From assembly GCA_902702965.1 (NCBI GenBank), contig CACRXP010000745.1, positions 62,620-126,619 of the forward strand: a stretch of 64,000 nucleotides of DNA. Direction: 5' to 3'. This document shows, one piece after another, positions 21,088 to 32,149 of the stretch. How positions within the stretch are numbered: position 1 is the stretch's first letter; every line of letters starts with the position of its first letter. Origin of the DNA: Spirometra erinaceieuropaei. Taxonomy: Eukaryota > Platyhelminthes > Cestoda > Diphyllobothriidea > Diphyllobothriidae. The translations under genes were made by a program, and so were the position numbers. Below the pieces are notes generated by a model, which did no database searches, was not told where the DNA came from, and saw only the letters and a list, made by a program, of their open reading frames with translations.

Positions 21088-21152
21088 TTACGACAGAGAC
21101 CGTGAGGATTGAAGTAGCCATTTCTGGCTTATTAGTCGGCATCAGCCAGGCA
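21088..21152 (+). repeat. Half copy of the foldback repeat family
   Basis: Matches the left arm of the foldback element at 23596 (ATTAC-GACA-AGAC, GAAGTAGCCATTTCT, CTTATTA, CATCAGCC). No opposing arm is present. Confidence 0.55.
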
Positions 21153-21717
21153 TATCATACATATGTGTGTATGCATGAGATTGCGTTCCAGGCATCTTAC
21201 CATATTCAACGTCTTTCGGAAGAGGAAAGATGAAGACGGTGGTGAAGAGGAAGAAAAATAATGGGAAGAAATAAAACTAAAAGAAAAAGAAAGGTAAGAA
21301 GAATTCTTTGGGTTATTTTAATTTTGCACCTGAAGAAAGGGCATCCTTCGGACCATAATGTTCACAGTTATGGGATTTTTTAAGACCGTGAATTGTTCAT
21401 CCATGTAACGTTGTATATTTCTGTTTACTAATGCTGTTTCTTATGCATAAAACACGATACACACCCTATGAGATACGTTATGGATGCTTTGTGATATCTT
21501 ATTTGGGTAGGAAAAAACGTTATTTTCCTTACACGAAAATTGCAAAGCAGCTGTTTTGGAAACGCTAAACGCAAATGCAACTGCAGGTCAGGTTCAGAAA
21601 ACCATGTTTTCAGAAACTAATCAGACGAATACAGTTACTTTGAAATCGAAAATATAAGTCCATAGTGCTTATAAGTGACTCAAGAGTTATTCATAGTGAC
21701 CCAACTGTGAAAAACTC

Positions 21718-21798
21718 GGCGTCTCGGTAGGATTCGAACCCACGCAGTAAGGGCAAGGCTATAGTACAGTAAACACTAACCACTTGAGCTACGAGGCC
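21718..21798 (-). repeat. tRNA-like segment of SINE copy 1 (class II, Ser-like)
   Basis: On the minus strand it begins GGCCTCGTAGCTCAAGTGG and ends with a perfect T arm (GTGGG, TTCGAAT, mismatch-tolerant CCTAC) and GAGACGCC. The spacing between anticodon stem and T arm implies a long variable arm, as in tRNA-Ser or Leu. The putative loop contains T-A-C-T. It is a pseudo-tRNA within a repeat, not a functional tRNA call. Confidence 0.6.
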
Positions 21799-21995
21799 TC
21801 GTCGGACGACACGAGTTTAATCACATTTGGGTCAAGTTACCCGCCCAACCTACTGCAACGTCTGGAATCCACCAAATCCGATACAGTAAGTTGACTGTCC
21901 AAGTAGGAATACCCAAGTAATTCACCTAGAATCCACCAGATGACTACCAGCCTTACGTAATTCATAGATGTGATTAAGCTCGCGTCGACCGACGA

Positions 21996-22078
21996 GGCCT
22001 CGTAGCTCAAGTGGTTAGAGCGTTGGCTGTAATAAAATCTTCCCCTTACTGCTAGGGTTCGAATTCCGCCGAGGCGCC
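21996..22078 (+). repeat. tRNA-like segment of SINE copy 2
   Basis: GGCCTCG pairs over six positions with CGAGGCG at the end. The D arm is GCTC with GAGC, and the B box reads GGGTTCGAATTCC. Differences from copy 3 in the anticodon region (GTAATAAA) show independent decay. Confidence 0.6.
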
Positions 22079-22298
22079 GAATTTTTCACAGTTGGGTCAA
22101 TAAAAATTATTAAACATCTGTCAAAACATCTGTGAATTACTTAAGCCTAGTAGTCATCTGGTGGATTCTAGGTGAATTACTTGGGAAATCCTGCTTGGAC
22201 AGTCAACTTACTGTATCAGATTTTGTGGATTCCAGGCGTTGCTGTAGGTTGGGCGTGCAACTTGACCCAAATGTGCTTAAACTCGCGTCGTCCGACGG

Positions 22299-22381
22299 GG
22301 CCTAGTAGATCAAGTGGTTAGAATGTTGGCTGTACTAAAGCCTTCCCCTTACTGCGTGGGTTCGAATCCCACCAAGACGCC
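22299..22381 (+). repeat. tRNA-like segment of SINE copy 3
   Basis: Best-preserved anticodon region. GGCT and AGCC pair around a seven-base loop GTACTAA with T at position 33 and anticodon ACT if folded as tRNA. The T arm GTGGG TTCGAAT CCCAC is perfect. The A box has a change (TAGATCAAGTGG), so transcription from this copy may be weak. Confidence 0.6.
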
Positions 22382-22879
22382 GAACTTTTCACAGTTGAGT
22401 CAATATGAATTATTCAAAATCTGCCAAAAGGTCAAGAGCTATTGACAATCATCTTCCCCATACAACCCGCATGACAAGGCCGGCTTGTTATGACCATCGG
22501 GGCACGGGGCTGAATTTGTAAAGACATCAAAACTCGGTATGAAAAAATCATACGCTCTAATTTTTTAGTGACGGTGGCATTTGCAGATGGACGGATGAAC
22601 AAGGATCTGCTTTTTGGGACATCTTAACGCTGCTAATTATCCGCTGTGGGAAAGGCCGATATCCATGCCCTGAGCGTCAATATATTATTCATTGTTGATT
22701 GTGCCACTTACAACAAGCCACGCGGGAGTTTCGATGGACCGATGTGGGGGTGCATTAGGGTCCGGCACGTGCTACTGAACTGTGGATACATAACAAGTGG
22801 AAAACATGGAGGGTGTGGTGACGCGCATCGGCGCAGGCTCAGCCCACGCCAGTAACCTGCGAACGATCCTACCTTTGTT

Positions 22880-23035
22880 ATTCTTGACTGCGTCTCGACA
22901 CCGGATCCTTTTGGTGAGGAAGGAGAAAGTCCGGTAGACACAACGAAAGTCTTGTAGAAGAAGACAAGACCAATGGGACAAGAGATCATTAGCCTACCGT
23001 TTCGGATTCCTTCTCGAATCCATCAGCGCAAGTCT
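22880..23035 (-). mobile_element. PLE tail remnant fused to retroposon fragment
   Basis: On the minus strand, CTGATGGATTCGAG ... GGAATCCGAAACGGTAGGCTAAT is a decayed version of the PLE hammerhead tail. Three bases are missing after CTGATG, and the cleavage triplet has become GGT. It runs directly into the dispersed retroposon family at about 23028. Confidence 0.5.
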
Positions 23036-23170
23036 ACTATCACCACATACTAACTTACGTGCAAGTTCCCGTTCCTGGGCGCACCTTACTGTGGGACAAA
23101 CCGTGGACGTCATAGGAAACTATGACTGAACTGCTGTCGATGACCCGTACAACCATTGTTGACGGTCACC
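23028..23170 (-). repeat. Dispersed retroposon family copy (fragment)
   Basis: Shares the minus-strand blocks GTCCACGGTTTGTCCCACAG-like, GGAACTTGCACGTAAG and GGTGATAGTAGACTTG with the longer copy at 24262-24800. Confidence 0.5.
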
Positions 23171-23595
23171 TCAATCGCTGTTGGCGGAGCTAAGCCAAAG
23201 ACTAAAGACAGTGAGAACTTAGTTATTAACAAGGACGTACTTGTTTTTTGTTCATAACTTCTCTCAAACAGCATTTATGCCCAGTTTTTAAATGGAGTGG
23301 AGAGCTGTTGGTGTCCGGGAGCTGAACTGAGGTGAATACTAAATTTTCCCTTATCATAGTGTCGACAGGGTTTTAACAATTTTTATTTACACAAGAAAAC
23401 TCTTCCTAAAGGCTGTTTTGCGTAGACAGTCACTGCATCCTGCACGGTATGATTCGTCTTCGCAGTAGTTTTGGTCGAACGTTGACATCTGATTCACCGA
23501 AAAATCATTCGAAATACCTCAATAGAGAGAGCGAGATTGGTCGCGCAGGAGCAGGAGCACAGAAGGAGTTTTCAAGATGGTTGTTTGTCAGAATA

Positions 23596-23787
23596 GCATT
23601 ACTGACAAAGACATGGGAGACTGGAGTAGCCATTTCTTACTTATTAACCGCCATCAGCCGGCCACATCCAAACACAAGATGTGCACCACCTGGGGTTTGA
23701 TCCCTCAATCCGTGAGTTATGGCCGGCTGAGGGCGGCTGATAAGCCACAAATGGTTCTTCCAGTCTCCAGTCTTTGTCGGCAATGAC
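23596..23787. repeat. Foldback (MITE-like) element
   Basis: Imperfect palindrome with arms of about 80 bp. The left arm starts CATTACTGACAAAGAC and the right arm ends GTCTTTGTCGGCAATGAC. Both contain the GAGACTGG and CAGCCGGCCA words in opposite orientation. The loop (GGGGTTTGATCCC) resembles a pol III B box. Related elements are at 25023 and 21088. Confidence 0.65.
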
Positions 23788-24261
23788 AATGAACCCATAT
23801 TACGCACCGTTGTGCGGCCGCTCTTGGAGCAAGAGAGAGAGAACCCCAAGGCATAATGGGACGATCGTAATGCGATCGAGGACGGCTCTCTGACATGTTT
23901 GTTTATTTTGGTGTGTCACACAGAAAGCTAGTTCCGCTGGGAGGGCATTTAGACTTCAGTATCCAGAAAGTTTTGCAAAATTCCTGATATCAAAATACGC
24001 TTTCTTTACTTGCTCAGTTTCTCGTCCTAAGCAAACGGCTTATTGAGATTGGTATTTCGTACAGCAGCTTCTGAGGAATAGTTTGGCTGTCCAGCGGCAT
24101 ACTTCGCTACGAAATCGCTGGTCAATCGTTTTTCCGAAATGCATTCCAATTTTCTCTGGCTATGTCACAACGCCCTCAGAGGATTAATCAAACGCGCAAA
24201 AAATTGAAACTCCAAATTTAAAGTTGTCGCTCAAATGAGGACAGAGATTTATATGTCGTCG

Positions 24262-24800
24262 GATGTATTATTTTATTTTATTCTATTTTATTAAAGTTTC
24301 TGTTGAGTATTCCGAGGGGTGGTATTTGCTGGTTTTTTACTCCAAAACGGATCACGCAGTAGATGCGTCGGGCCAACAAAGGGGCTAGGTCGGACCCCAG
24401 CAGGCGTTATCGAAGATTCGTACCCATAGTAAATGTCAACATTGTGGTGTGGTTGCACGCCCAGATGCGGGCCCACGACGCGCCAATTGGAATCCGGACC
24501 GTGACCTATTATTACTGTCGCATAAAATCCTGGTAAATGAACGTTGCTGACCAGAGGGATGCCAAGGAGCAGGTTTTCGCCGTGCCAGCCACCTGCGTCC
24601 TCTCTCGCCTCCGGTCTTCTTGACTCTCTCCCTTGACACGGAGTCCAGGTTAGGTAGGAGGGGAGCGTGTAGTAGAAGCTGTCCAAGTCTACTATCACTA
24701 TGAACAAATTCATGCGCAAGTCACTGTCTCGGCTCCCACACGGCTGTGGAGCACACTGTGGACATCATGAGTAACGATGGTCGAACTGTCGTTTGTTGAT
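24262..24800 (-). mobile_element. Longest copy of the dispersed retroposon family, with A-rich 3' tail
   Basis: Read on the minus strand from about 24800, it contains TGATGTCCACAGTG, the CAGTGACTTGCGCATGAA block, GTCAAGAAGACCGG, then GGTGGCTGGCACGG. It ends in an AATAAAATAGAATAAAATAA tail at 24262-24294. An A-rich tail at the 3' end is the mark of a LINE-mobilised retroposon. Other pieces are at 9785, 23028, 34840, 52350 and 55560. I see no ORF with a known domain. Confidence 0.65.
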
Positions 24801-25022
24801 TTCCACGAATTTGCTATTATGACAATCTTTCCAAAAAATACACGAGTTTACCTGCTCATTACTTTTACACTCCCATTTATGTGGTCGAAAGTATACAAGT
24901 GGTAAAGGGATGCCCACCGACCGCTTTACGGAACTTCCCCGTACCGTTGTGCCTTGAAGCTCTCTCTCTCACGAGCCGCACTAGCGGGGGCGCAGCGGGG
25001 AGCAATATAAGCAGGAGAAACC

Positions 25023-25166
25023 TAATGGCAAAGACAAGGGAGAAAGGGATGGCCATTTCAGCCATTATTAGTCAACCTTGTCCAACCTCAGGTTTGTGGG
25101 CACCTGAGGTTCGATGAGCAGTGATCCCGAATTGGCCATCCCAGCCTCCTTTGTCTTTGTCCGTAA
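25023..25166. repeat. Foldback (MITE-like) element
   Basis: Short palindrome with arms of about 40 bp. The left arm has ATGGCAAAGACAAGG and GGGATGGCCA; the right arm has TGGCCATCCCAGCC and CTTTGTCTTTGTCC. Same family as 23596-23787, but with a shorter and more diverged loop that also has a GGTTCGA word. Confidence 0.6.
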
Positions 25167-26471
25167 TTTTCCATCGCCTGAAGTTAATTATCTCAGTAAA
25201 TGTTTGATAAGTTTCGGTGTACCTCGTAATTTGAACTGCTGCTTGACAAACAAAAACTAGATTACTAAGTTCCGCAAATATTCCCATGTTAAAATTGAAA
25301 AGTCAAGTTGGTGAACGCACGTTTTCGGTAATTCTTCCTCAGACCAATACAGTTACATGAACGAAAGAAAATGTACAAAATCAACAAAAGACATTTTTAT
25401 TCTCAAAAGATCGGTGTACCGATCAAAGCCATACAAGTAGATGCACCTTCATGGTCTGGTCGTTTTTACAAAAATATATTATCACATTATTATTGACTTC
25501 ATGAATTTGTGCTGATTATGTTATTTTTTCCAAAATTTCCATGGATTTCCGTGGTGTTCGTTTACATGTGTGTCTAGTTAAGTTTGTTTGGATAACGATC
25601 GAAAAATATTCTGTACGAGAGGCAAAAAGACCTGAGTGGATCAGAGTTAACAATCGCCCCAATTTCCTCTAGTTCCGCCATACACAAATAGAACAGGAAA
25701 GGATCCAGAATTGAGTCTATGCCTATTGAATATGCATGACTTATGACTTTCCATTCTTTATCATTTAAGTGAACTATGCGAATTGCTGACATTGTGCCGG
25801 CTTTTGCACGTCAACTGACACACTTCCAGTAGTCATAAAATGTCGACCTCCTTGTCGAACTTGCGTTCGGCTGGTACGCTCTCCACCCGTTGCGGACATT
25901 AACAATGCGTTTGTTTATTCAACGACAAGACTCGTTCGGGAGCTGATTTTCATCGCATGAAATAAACTGTGTACGCGCTGGTGAGGGGTTTTGTGTGGGT
26001 CCAATCGATCACCTGTCATACCGGCGTCAGCCCTTAGGCTGATGTTATTTCCGGTGTTCCGAAGAGCGAACGACAAATGCATTTCTCACACACCTTGATG
26101 TTTCCAAGCTTTTGGTTTCTGTTGGGTCTCCAACTCACAGGTATAATCGTCCCGAACATTTTCACTATTTTTCCGTTTTCATAACTGTTCTCAGTTAATC
26201 TTATTCATGTCTAGTCTCAAGGACCGAAGGAGGATGGATGGAAAAGTATTGTTCAAAAATACATGCAAGACAAGTCTGCAACATGCCCACCTAGACATTC
26301 ATCGGGAAGTAAAACTGAGGAATTCCTAAAACAGATATGTTAAAACCCCTAGCATCGAAATCCCGTCAACATTAAAGAATAGGAGATTCAAATAAGAGAT
26401 ATACAGGACTTCAGAGCAGCCTATTTGTGATATCAAATAACGGACTTGCAAATTGGTTCAGCCCTATTTTT

Positions 26472-26557
26472 CTTCCCCCCCTCCTCCTCCTCCTCCCCCT
26501 TCTCCTCCTCCTCCTTTTCCTTTTTCTGCTCCTTTTTCGCCTTCTTTTTCTCTCCAG
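26472..26557. repeat. Pyrimidine-rich (CCT)n tract
   Basis: CTCCTC triplets grading into CTTTTT-type runs. Low complexity only; it lies just before the PLE remnant. Confidence 0.9.
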
Positions 26558-26587
26558 AATGGTTAGTGAAACTTAGTTGTAAATAGA

Positions 26588-27420
26588 GGCAAAGAGGCGA
26601 GTTCCAGGAATTAGTCTCGACGAAGGAGACACGATCGCTGAAACAAGTGTTTTATAAGCCTGACGTTTCGGATTCTCACCCGAACCCATGATCAGAGACA
26701 GAATCAGATAAGGATAATGGATTTCCCAGGTGTTGCAATATTTATAGGATGTACTTGTTAGGCCGCTACGTGCCTATCACAGTTGGCAGCTCCCGATTGC
26801 ATCACAGCTCGACTGGCCAGGTTTTGAAACATGCCGTTGCCATGCCGTTGCTATTCGCCTGTTTGCTGATCAAGATTATCGATTCCCACGCTCATCGCAA
26901 GCAGCCGAGGGGCTGACTACCGGATTTCGTAATCCGTTTGGACCCTTGGGTGATTTGGCTCGCCGACATTGATATCGGGGACAATGGTTATTAGCATGTT
27001 CTCCTGGTGATTAACTACTTTGCCTAGACTAAGTCTCAACGCCAAATATGGGGTGGGCAGGTCGTTGCGCTTTTGATTTAGTGAGAACCGGAAAACCATG
27101 ACTCAAGCAGTTCACGGCTCACGCAGTTGTCGACTCTACCAAGAATTTCTGCTTTGTCAAACTTGAATGCGTGGTTGTGCCCCGTCGGGTGAGCCGCAAC
27201 TTGGAAGAAAGCGTCTTTTGCCCTCACCGCTGTTGCGTGCTCGGCCACCCGCGTCTGCAGTAGTCTTCCGGTTTCTCCGTCATAGTTTATTTGCCCACAG
27301 CTGCACCAGACCCGGCTAACGACTCCAGATGTTTTCTCCAGTGATAGTGGGTCTTTCGGCCTCATACTCTGCCGCCTTATGTCAATTCTCATGTAGAATA
27401 TAATCTAAAAGTTAAACGTA
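26588..27420 (-). mobile_element. Penelope-like element remnant with GIY-YIG domain
   Basis: Minus-strand PLE 3' part. The frame 27392-27078 reads SGVVSRVWCSCGQINYDGET followed by G-R-L-L and an A-E-H motif. That is the GIY-YIG nuclease core (here VVS and NYDG for GIY and YIG) with the C-x-C pair typical of PLEs. A frameshift near 27080 leads into 27099-26917, which continues the C-terminal part. The tail 26588-26790 carries a hammerhead motif. The reverse transcriptase is missing (5' truncation near 27420). Confidence 0.85.
26658..26699 (-). ncRNA. Hammerhead ribozyme remnant (PLE tail)
   Basis: GTCT, CTGATCA, extra T, GGGTTC / GAATCC stem II, GAAACGTC and AGGC are all present. The base after CTGAT is C instead of G (the G8 general-acid position), which should kill catalysis. 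Stem I (GTCT with AGGC) and the ACGT self-complementary stem III are intact. Confidence 0.7.
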
Positions 27421-29658
27421 ACCACTAATTGTGACAAACAGGCGGCCTTACTGGCACAGCATCAGTAGAAAGTTTTTGCTCAGAGAACGAACATGCTTCG
27501 GTAAGAACAATGCTTCAGAGTCACAAATTATCCATAATCAATGAAGCTAGCTACTCCCTCTTTTTGGGCTGTCATGAACGCTTTCTGCAACTTCCTATCC
27601 AAACAAGCCTTGCAGTTTGCTGACCGTGAGAGAACTGCCTTATTCTGAAATTCTCCTTCTCAACCGAATCAACTACCTGAAATTGAGCCTTAGTCGAGTC
27701 ATAATTACCGGTTCGGTGTTGCTTGCTGATATCAGAAAGCGGATCCAACTCCCAGACTCTACCGAGTCAAAAGTATGGAGTTGGCTGAGAGGCAAGTGAT
27801 AGTAAACGCTTCATTCGGTCGTAAGAGGAGACTCCAGATTCTGTTTCCTAAGACATTACGTTTGGCTGCGAAACCATCATAGAAGAATTTATCGTCGATT
27901 ATGTTCCGTATACTAAAAGGTTCACCTTAATCATAAACAACTCTGTAAATGTGTACACGTGTCATGTGGACAATACTTTACAAGGTCGGATGTTCAGAAA
28001 GAAGATTAAAACCTGCATTCACTATTTCCAGGCGTGTCTCATGAAATTTTCACCGGAAGTCTGAAATATGTTTTTGATTAAAAAGATTACTCAAGTGAAT
28101 TTGTAAAATTGGTTACTGTTCAGTATACTTCATTAATACCAGGATGCCGGCTTTTGAATAAGCTTTTCCCCAGCCGCCTGCAAAAACCGCATCTGACAAA
28201 AACCACTATTTAAACAACGTGAATTTTGTATCTATTTTGGAAGAGTAAAATTTGCCATTACTTCTTCTTGGGTTACATTTCATGTTGCTGATCTGGTATT
28301 TATTTGAGGTCCAAAAACATTTACCGTTTAACGGAGTGTAGTTGAAGAAACTTCGTCTAGTTCCCTTATGCGTGAATCTATGCTCATGCATTTAGTCAAT
28401 TTTTATAGCATGATTCGCTATGTCCTCTTCATCCGCCCTCGAATAATCGTTAGGCAGGGTGCTGGTTGTTGTACCCATCAGTGGATAAGTCGTCCGAGCT
28501 GACGAAATTGCAAATTTTTTTCCGTACATTTACTTTTCCTGTTCTAAGGAGGCACGAGACAACTTAAGACAGACCATCTCGCCCTTTTACCTACGGCCGT
28601 TGTTTGTGGATGGGTGTGGATTTGGAACTCCCAGTCCCAAATGCCAAACTGCACTACATTAATAACGTTCATCTGTATGCACCAACCAAGTAGTTTGAGT
28701 CATTTTTAAAACGCCGGCGAGGTCTTCCGAGGTCCTGCGTCAAAGATTACTTGCGACTGCGGAGCCAGTGCTCATACAGCTAGCAAACCTAGCTTTTTGT
28801 TCGCAAAAGACGTTCGTCCAAGCCCTCAAAATGTACACGGCCAAGATGACTCCCACGTTTTCGTGCGGGCATCCTGCCACGATACGTTACAGTGGCGAAA
28901 ATGGAAGATTCACCTCCTTTCCCACTGCCTATGATTCTGACGGAACCAGATAATAAATACTTCTGATTTCTGACATGTCGCCCGCCCATAAACGTTCTTC
29001 TACAGTGGCTTGTATTACTGTACAGGCATCGATGATTGCGTCAAAGAGCTGGATTTCGATAGCGTAACATTTTTAGCATATATCAGACTTTGGAGCGTCA
29101 ACCATAATAAGGCCGACGAGGAGAATATGCGTGTAGATCTAAACCAACCAGAGCAGTGTTCGAAGCACTGGCTCTTAGCATTTCGAAAGTCAGTGGAGGT
29201 AGAGCTTTAAAGCATAGTATCGGCCATTTTAATGGCATAAAGTTACAAGTGGTGAACGCTCGGCAAATACTTGAGCGTGCGGATAATGAGTTCGCTTAAA
29301 CCACCACTCCACTACTCAAGGGTAAACAAATTCGCAATATCAAGCTGTAGCCGTACAAAGCGAGCTTTCGCAACTCCTGCTAAAAACTGATTGGATCAAG
29401 GCTTTGAACCTTTGCGAGGCTCCAAATGGCCCTCGCCATACAAGCCTGGAGACCCTGGACCGATAAAAACCACAAAACCTCAAACACGTTCAAATACATG
29501 CAACTAAACAAGTTAAACAACACATTTGTCTGATCTCTACATTTGGCAACCAAGTTGGCACGCGCACGCTTATTCCTGATAAATTCACGTCACGCCAATA
29601 CATTAAAGTGGGAACGGGATCAAGTAAAACATGCCAGTATAAATGCCGAGGAAATCGA
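27421..29658. other. Intergenic or intronic, nothing recognised
   Basis: No domain, repeat family or paired splice sites were recognised. Open frames at 28768-28953 (plus) and 28789-28989 (minus) are mutual shadows without a known motif. Confidence 0.35.
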
Positions 29659-29840
29659 TTAGATTTCGTCCTCAATCCCAGGCGGGATATGAAAAATGGG
29701 GGGGCTATAGAGAGTTAATGCTTTATTCAGGGATTTGACATCATCTGGGTTTAGGACCACCGCCTTGTATTCGGCGACTTCTTCCAGTCGGCAACGAAAA
29801 CTAACTTGCGATGTCATGCTCGTAAACCACATGTGACAGA
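29659..29840 (-). CDS. Coding-like terminal exon, unknown protein
   Basis: After an acceptor-like ACCTACAATAG the frame stays open for 60 codons to a TAA. The composition is protein-like: VSFRCRLEEVAEYKAVVLNP, then DDVKSLNKAL, and a C-terminus PGIEDEI. I do not recognise the family. It sits directly downstream (minus strand) of a PLE insertion, so upstream exons, if any, are beyond 31.4 kb. Confidence 0.35.
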
Positions 29841-29904
29841 CTATTGTAGGTTCTTTTAGTACATGAAATGGCTGAAACATGGAAGGCCTTGCCTGTTTAC
29901 GTCG

Positions 29905-31435
29905 TTATATGAGAAGAAGAAACGATCTCGGGAACCATAGGTTTAATAGCCTGATGTTTCAAAGGCAAACAAGCTTCCACCGTCGGATGTGGGTTCTGTA
30001 CGGCGCCTCAAAGTATTTATGGGTGCTGAGCATGCGGCAGTGTCGTCGTTCCTACTGCTATTCGTGCACGATCTGCTACAGGGGGAGAAGTTAATTGCTG
30101 TCGTTCTGGTCGGTCCCTTCCTCCGTCTCCTCGTCGGGGGGGGGCTTTGTCGGGATGGCAACGGTCATTGAACTCGTCTGTATTGCCCCCATTTGTTGTG
30201 TCTGACCTGCGTTTCTCGTAATTGTCGCCCGTTTGCATCTGCCCGTGTGCACCTCGGTGGTTGCTGGCCGGTTGCTTGTGTGTCCCTTATCGGCCTGCTG
30301 ATCCCCGTCATCGGTGTTTGGGCGCAAACTGTGTTCACTCGGGCTTGTGGTCCTGACTTCTTGCCTTTGATTCCGTTGATTAAACCACACTTGTAGGGCC
30401 TGGTAAGCCGCTGGGAGAATCGTGCAGCGGTTGATGGAATTTGGTACGATGTGCCAGGCTTCGAGCGTTTCCCTGGCACCTGGTCGGTACCTCGGCCTAG
30501 GATTTCGGTGTTCTGGAAGGTGAAAGTGTGTCCAGAGGCAGCACAACGTTCCGCCACCAATGAAAGTTGGTCCATCCTTTTCACTGCCCTTGCGTGCTCA
30601 CTCATGCGGTTTTTAGACGTTTTCCGGTCTCTCCAACGTAGTTCACCTCGCAGGAACTGCACTGGACACGGTAGACGACATCTGCCGTTTCGCCTCGTGA
30701 CAGAGGGGCCTTGGATCTCATAAGAAGACGTCTTATTGTCGCTTCAGGTCTGTGGGCGACGCCAATCCTCATTGGTTGTAAGAAACGAACGACTGCTTCG
30801 GATAAATTCTCGATATACGGTAGCGCCCGCCAAACTTTTGGTTGGTTTCTCGTTGGCCTTACAGCCTTCTTTGGTTGCCTGCTGCGTTCGATGAATCTGT
30901 GAGGCTAACCGTTGGAGATGAACATCCGCCGAAGATAATGGAGTTCGGCTACTTTGTCGGCTGCCTCGCTGCAATGAGTTTCCGCCCTCTTGTAAATAGT
31001 CCGGACACAGCTACGTTTGTGGCACAACGGGCGGTTACTGTAGTAACTGAGGTCCTGACATGTGTTGGTGGCCTTTCGGTATACCGTCGTTCTTAGGCTC
31101 CCGTTGGTTTTGCGGTAGACCAGGACGTATAGGAACGCTAGCTGGGTGTTGACGTCTGTCTGCCTTGTGAACTGGATGTCCGGAAAAACAGAGTTCAGGA
31201 TCGTGTGAAATTCGGAGACCATCTCTCGCTTGTGGAAGACGAAGGCGTCGTCCGCATACCGTGCCCGAAATATTGGTCTGTGGGTTGCGAACACCAGCGT
31301 CTCCAACTTTCGAAGGATCGCCTCAGCAATGAAACCAGACAGCGGCGAACCCATTGGAGTCGTTATATATACATCTGTGGACTATTGTGAGATGAAGTTT
31401 CGTCAATGTACTACCCCGCACAAGCGATATGGACA
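29905..31435 (-). mobile_element. Penelope-like element, RT plus GIY-YIG, frameshifted
   Basis: The most complete PLE here. Frame 31354-30905 begins GSPLSGFIAEAI and contains ARYADDAFV, the reverse-transcriptase catalytic YADD, followed by the FLxVLVxRKTNGSL and VYRKATNT blocks typical of PLEs. A frameshift near 30900 leads to about 80 codons ending VVYRVQCSSCEVNYVGETGK, the GIY-YIG core. A second shift near 30605 continues as RMSEHARAV, and a third near 30480 reaches a polar C-terminal tail. The tail at 29905-30100 is homologous to that at 43095-43330. Upstream RT domains are missing (truncation near 31435). At least three shifts make it dead. Confidence 0.85.
29949..29990 (-). ncRNA. Degenerate hammerhead of the second PLE subfamily
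   Basis: Read on the minus strand: CCGACGG, extra T, a weak stem II (GGAAGC / GCCTTT), GAAACATC, AGGC. Both CUGA (now CCGA) and the final A of the core are changed. The same U-to-C change occurs in the related copy at 43125, suggesting it was already in their common source. Confidence 0.45.
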
Positions 31436-32149
31436 CAACTGCCCAATGACTTTGTCTTGACCTCTTCTATTACGCATTTACTCTTGTAGACCATTTATAT
31501 TGACGTTTGACAGCAATTAACCCCGATTTACTTATTTAGCATCGTGCTCGAACTTGCGACGACAATTGTCAAAAATTCCTTTTTTCGGAATAACTGTGAG
31601 AAACAAGTATCTGTAACATAGGTAGATTGTTTTGGTACAGTGTGCATGCGATCCTAAAAAGGCATCCGATATAAGATTCGTACGCATTATTGCTACCACT
31701 AACATCAACGGAATATCTACTAATGACTAAATAAACGGACGTTCCTCGATGAAGGCATATTGACACTGAGGGCTAATAGTTTTGGATCTCTGGATGTACA
31801 GTAAACTTTGGCAATTTAACCATCAATTTTGGAGTTGTACGTCCATACATCTGAGATGACCGCCCGTGAACAAGATGGATTAACAAAACTAGGCCATTTG
31901 AAATCGTTCTGAAGGAATATGGAACACATCAATTCTGTCAAGCATCGTTTACAACATGCCTACGTCGTCATTGAGCATTCCCCAAAATTCATCATATGCA
32001 GCGCAGCGATGTCTTGAAATCTAACCTAAATTTTCGGGATGCGAAATTTGGTAGAACGCTGTGGAATACTAAATTACATTTTTTGAGTGTTTGGATGATT
32101 GAAATTACAGGTTCGCAAGTTACCTGGGAGTGTCCGCGTTGCTGACAAG

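Larger units (their letters stand above)
21660..22425. mobile_element. Cluster of three tRNA-headed SINE copies
   Basis: One copy in minus orientation and two in plus. Each unit has a body with the blocks TGGTGGATTCTAGGTGAA, CTTGGACAGTCAACTTACTG and CAACTTGACCCAAATGTG. Then come a tRNA-like segment and a tail beginning TTTTTCACAGTTGGGTCAA. A fourth copy lies at 49700-50010. The tRNA-like segment carries internal pol III boxes A (TAGCTCAAGTGG) and B (GGTTCGAATCC). Such SINEs depend on a LINE for movement. The unusual point is that the tRNA-like part lies in the middle of the repeated unit rather than at its very start; the copies may be tandem or dimeric. Confidence 0.75.

Noticed and set aside
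21718..22381. Genuine tRNA genes.
   Set aside because: The segments are repeated with their flanks, have irregular anticodon regions and mismatched acceptor stems; a SINE origin explains them better.
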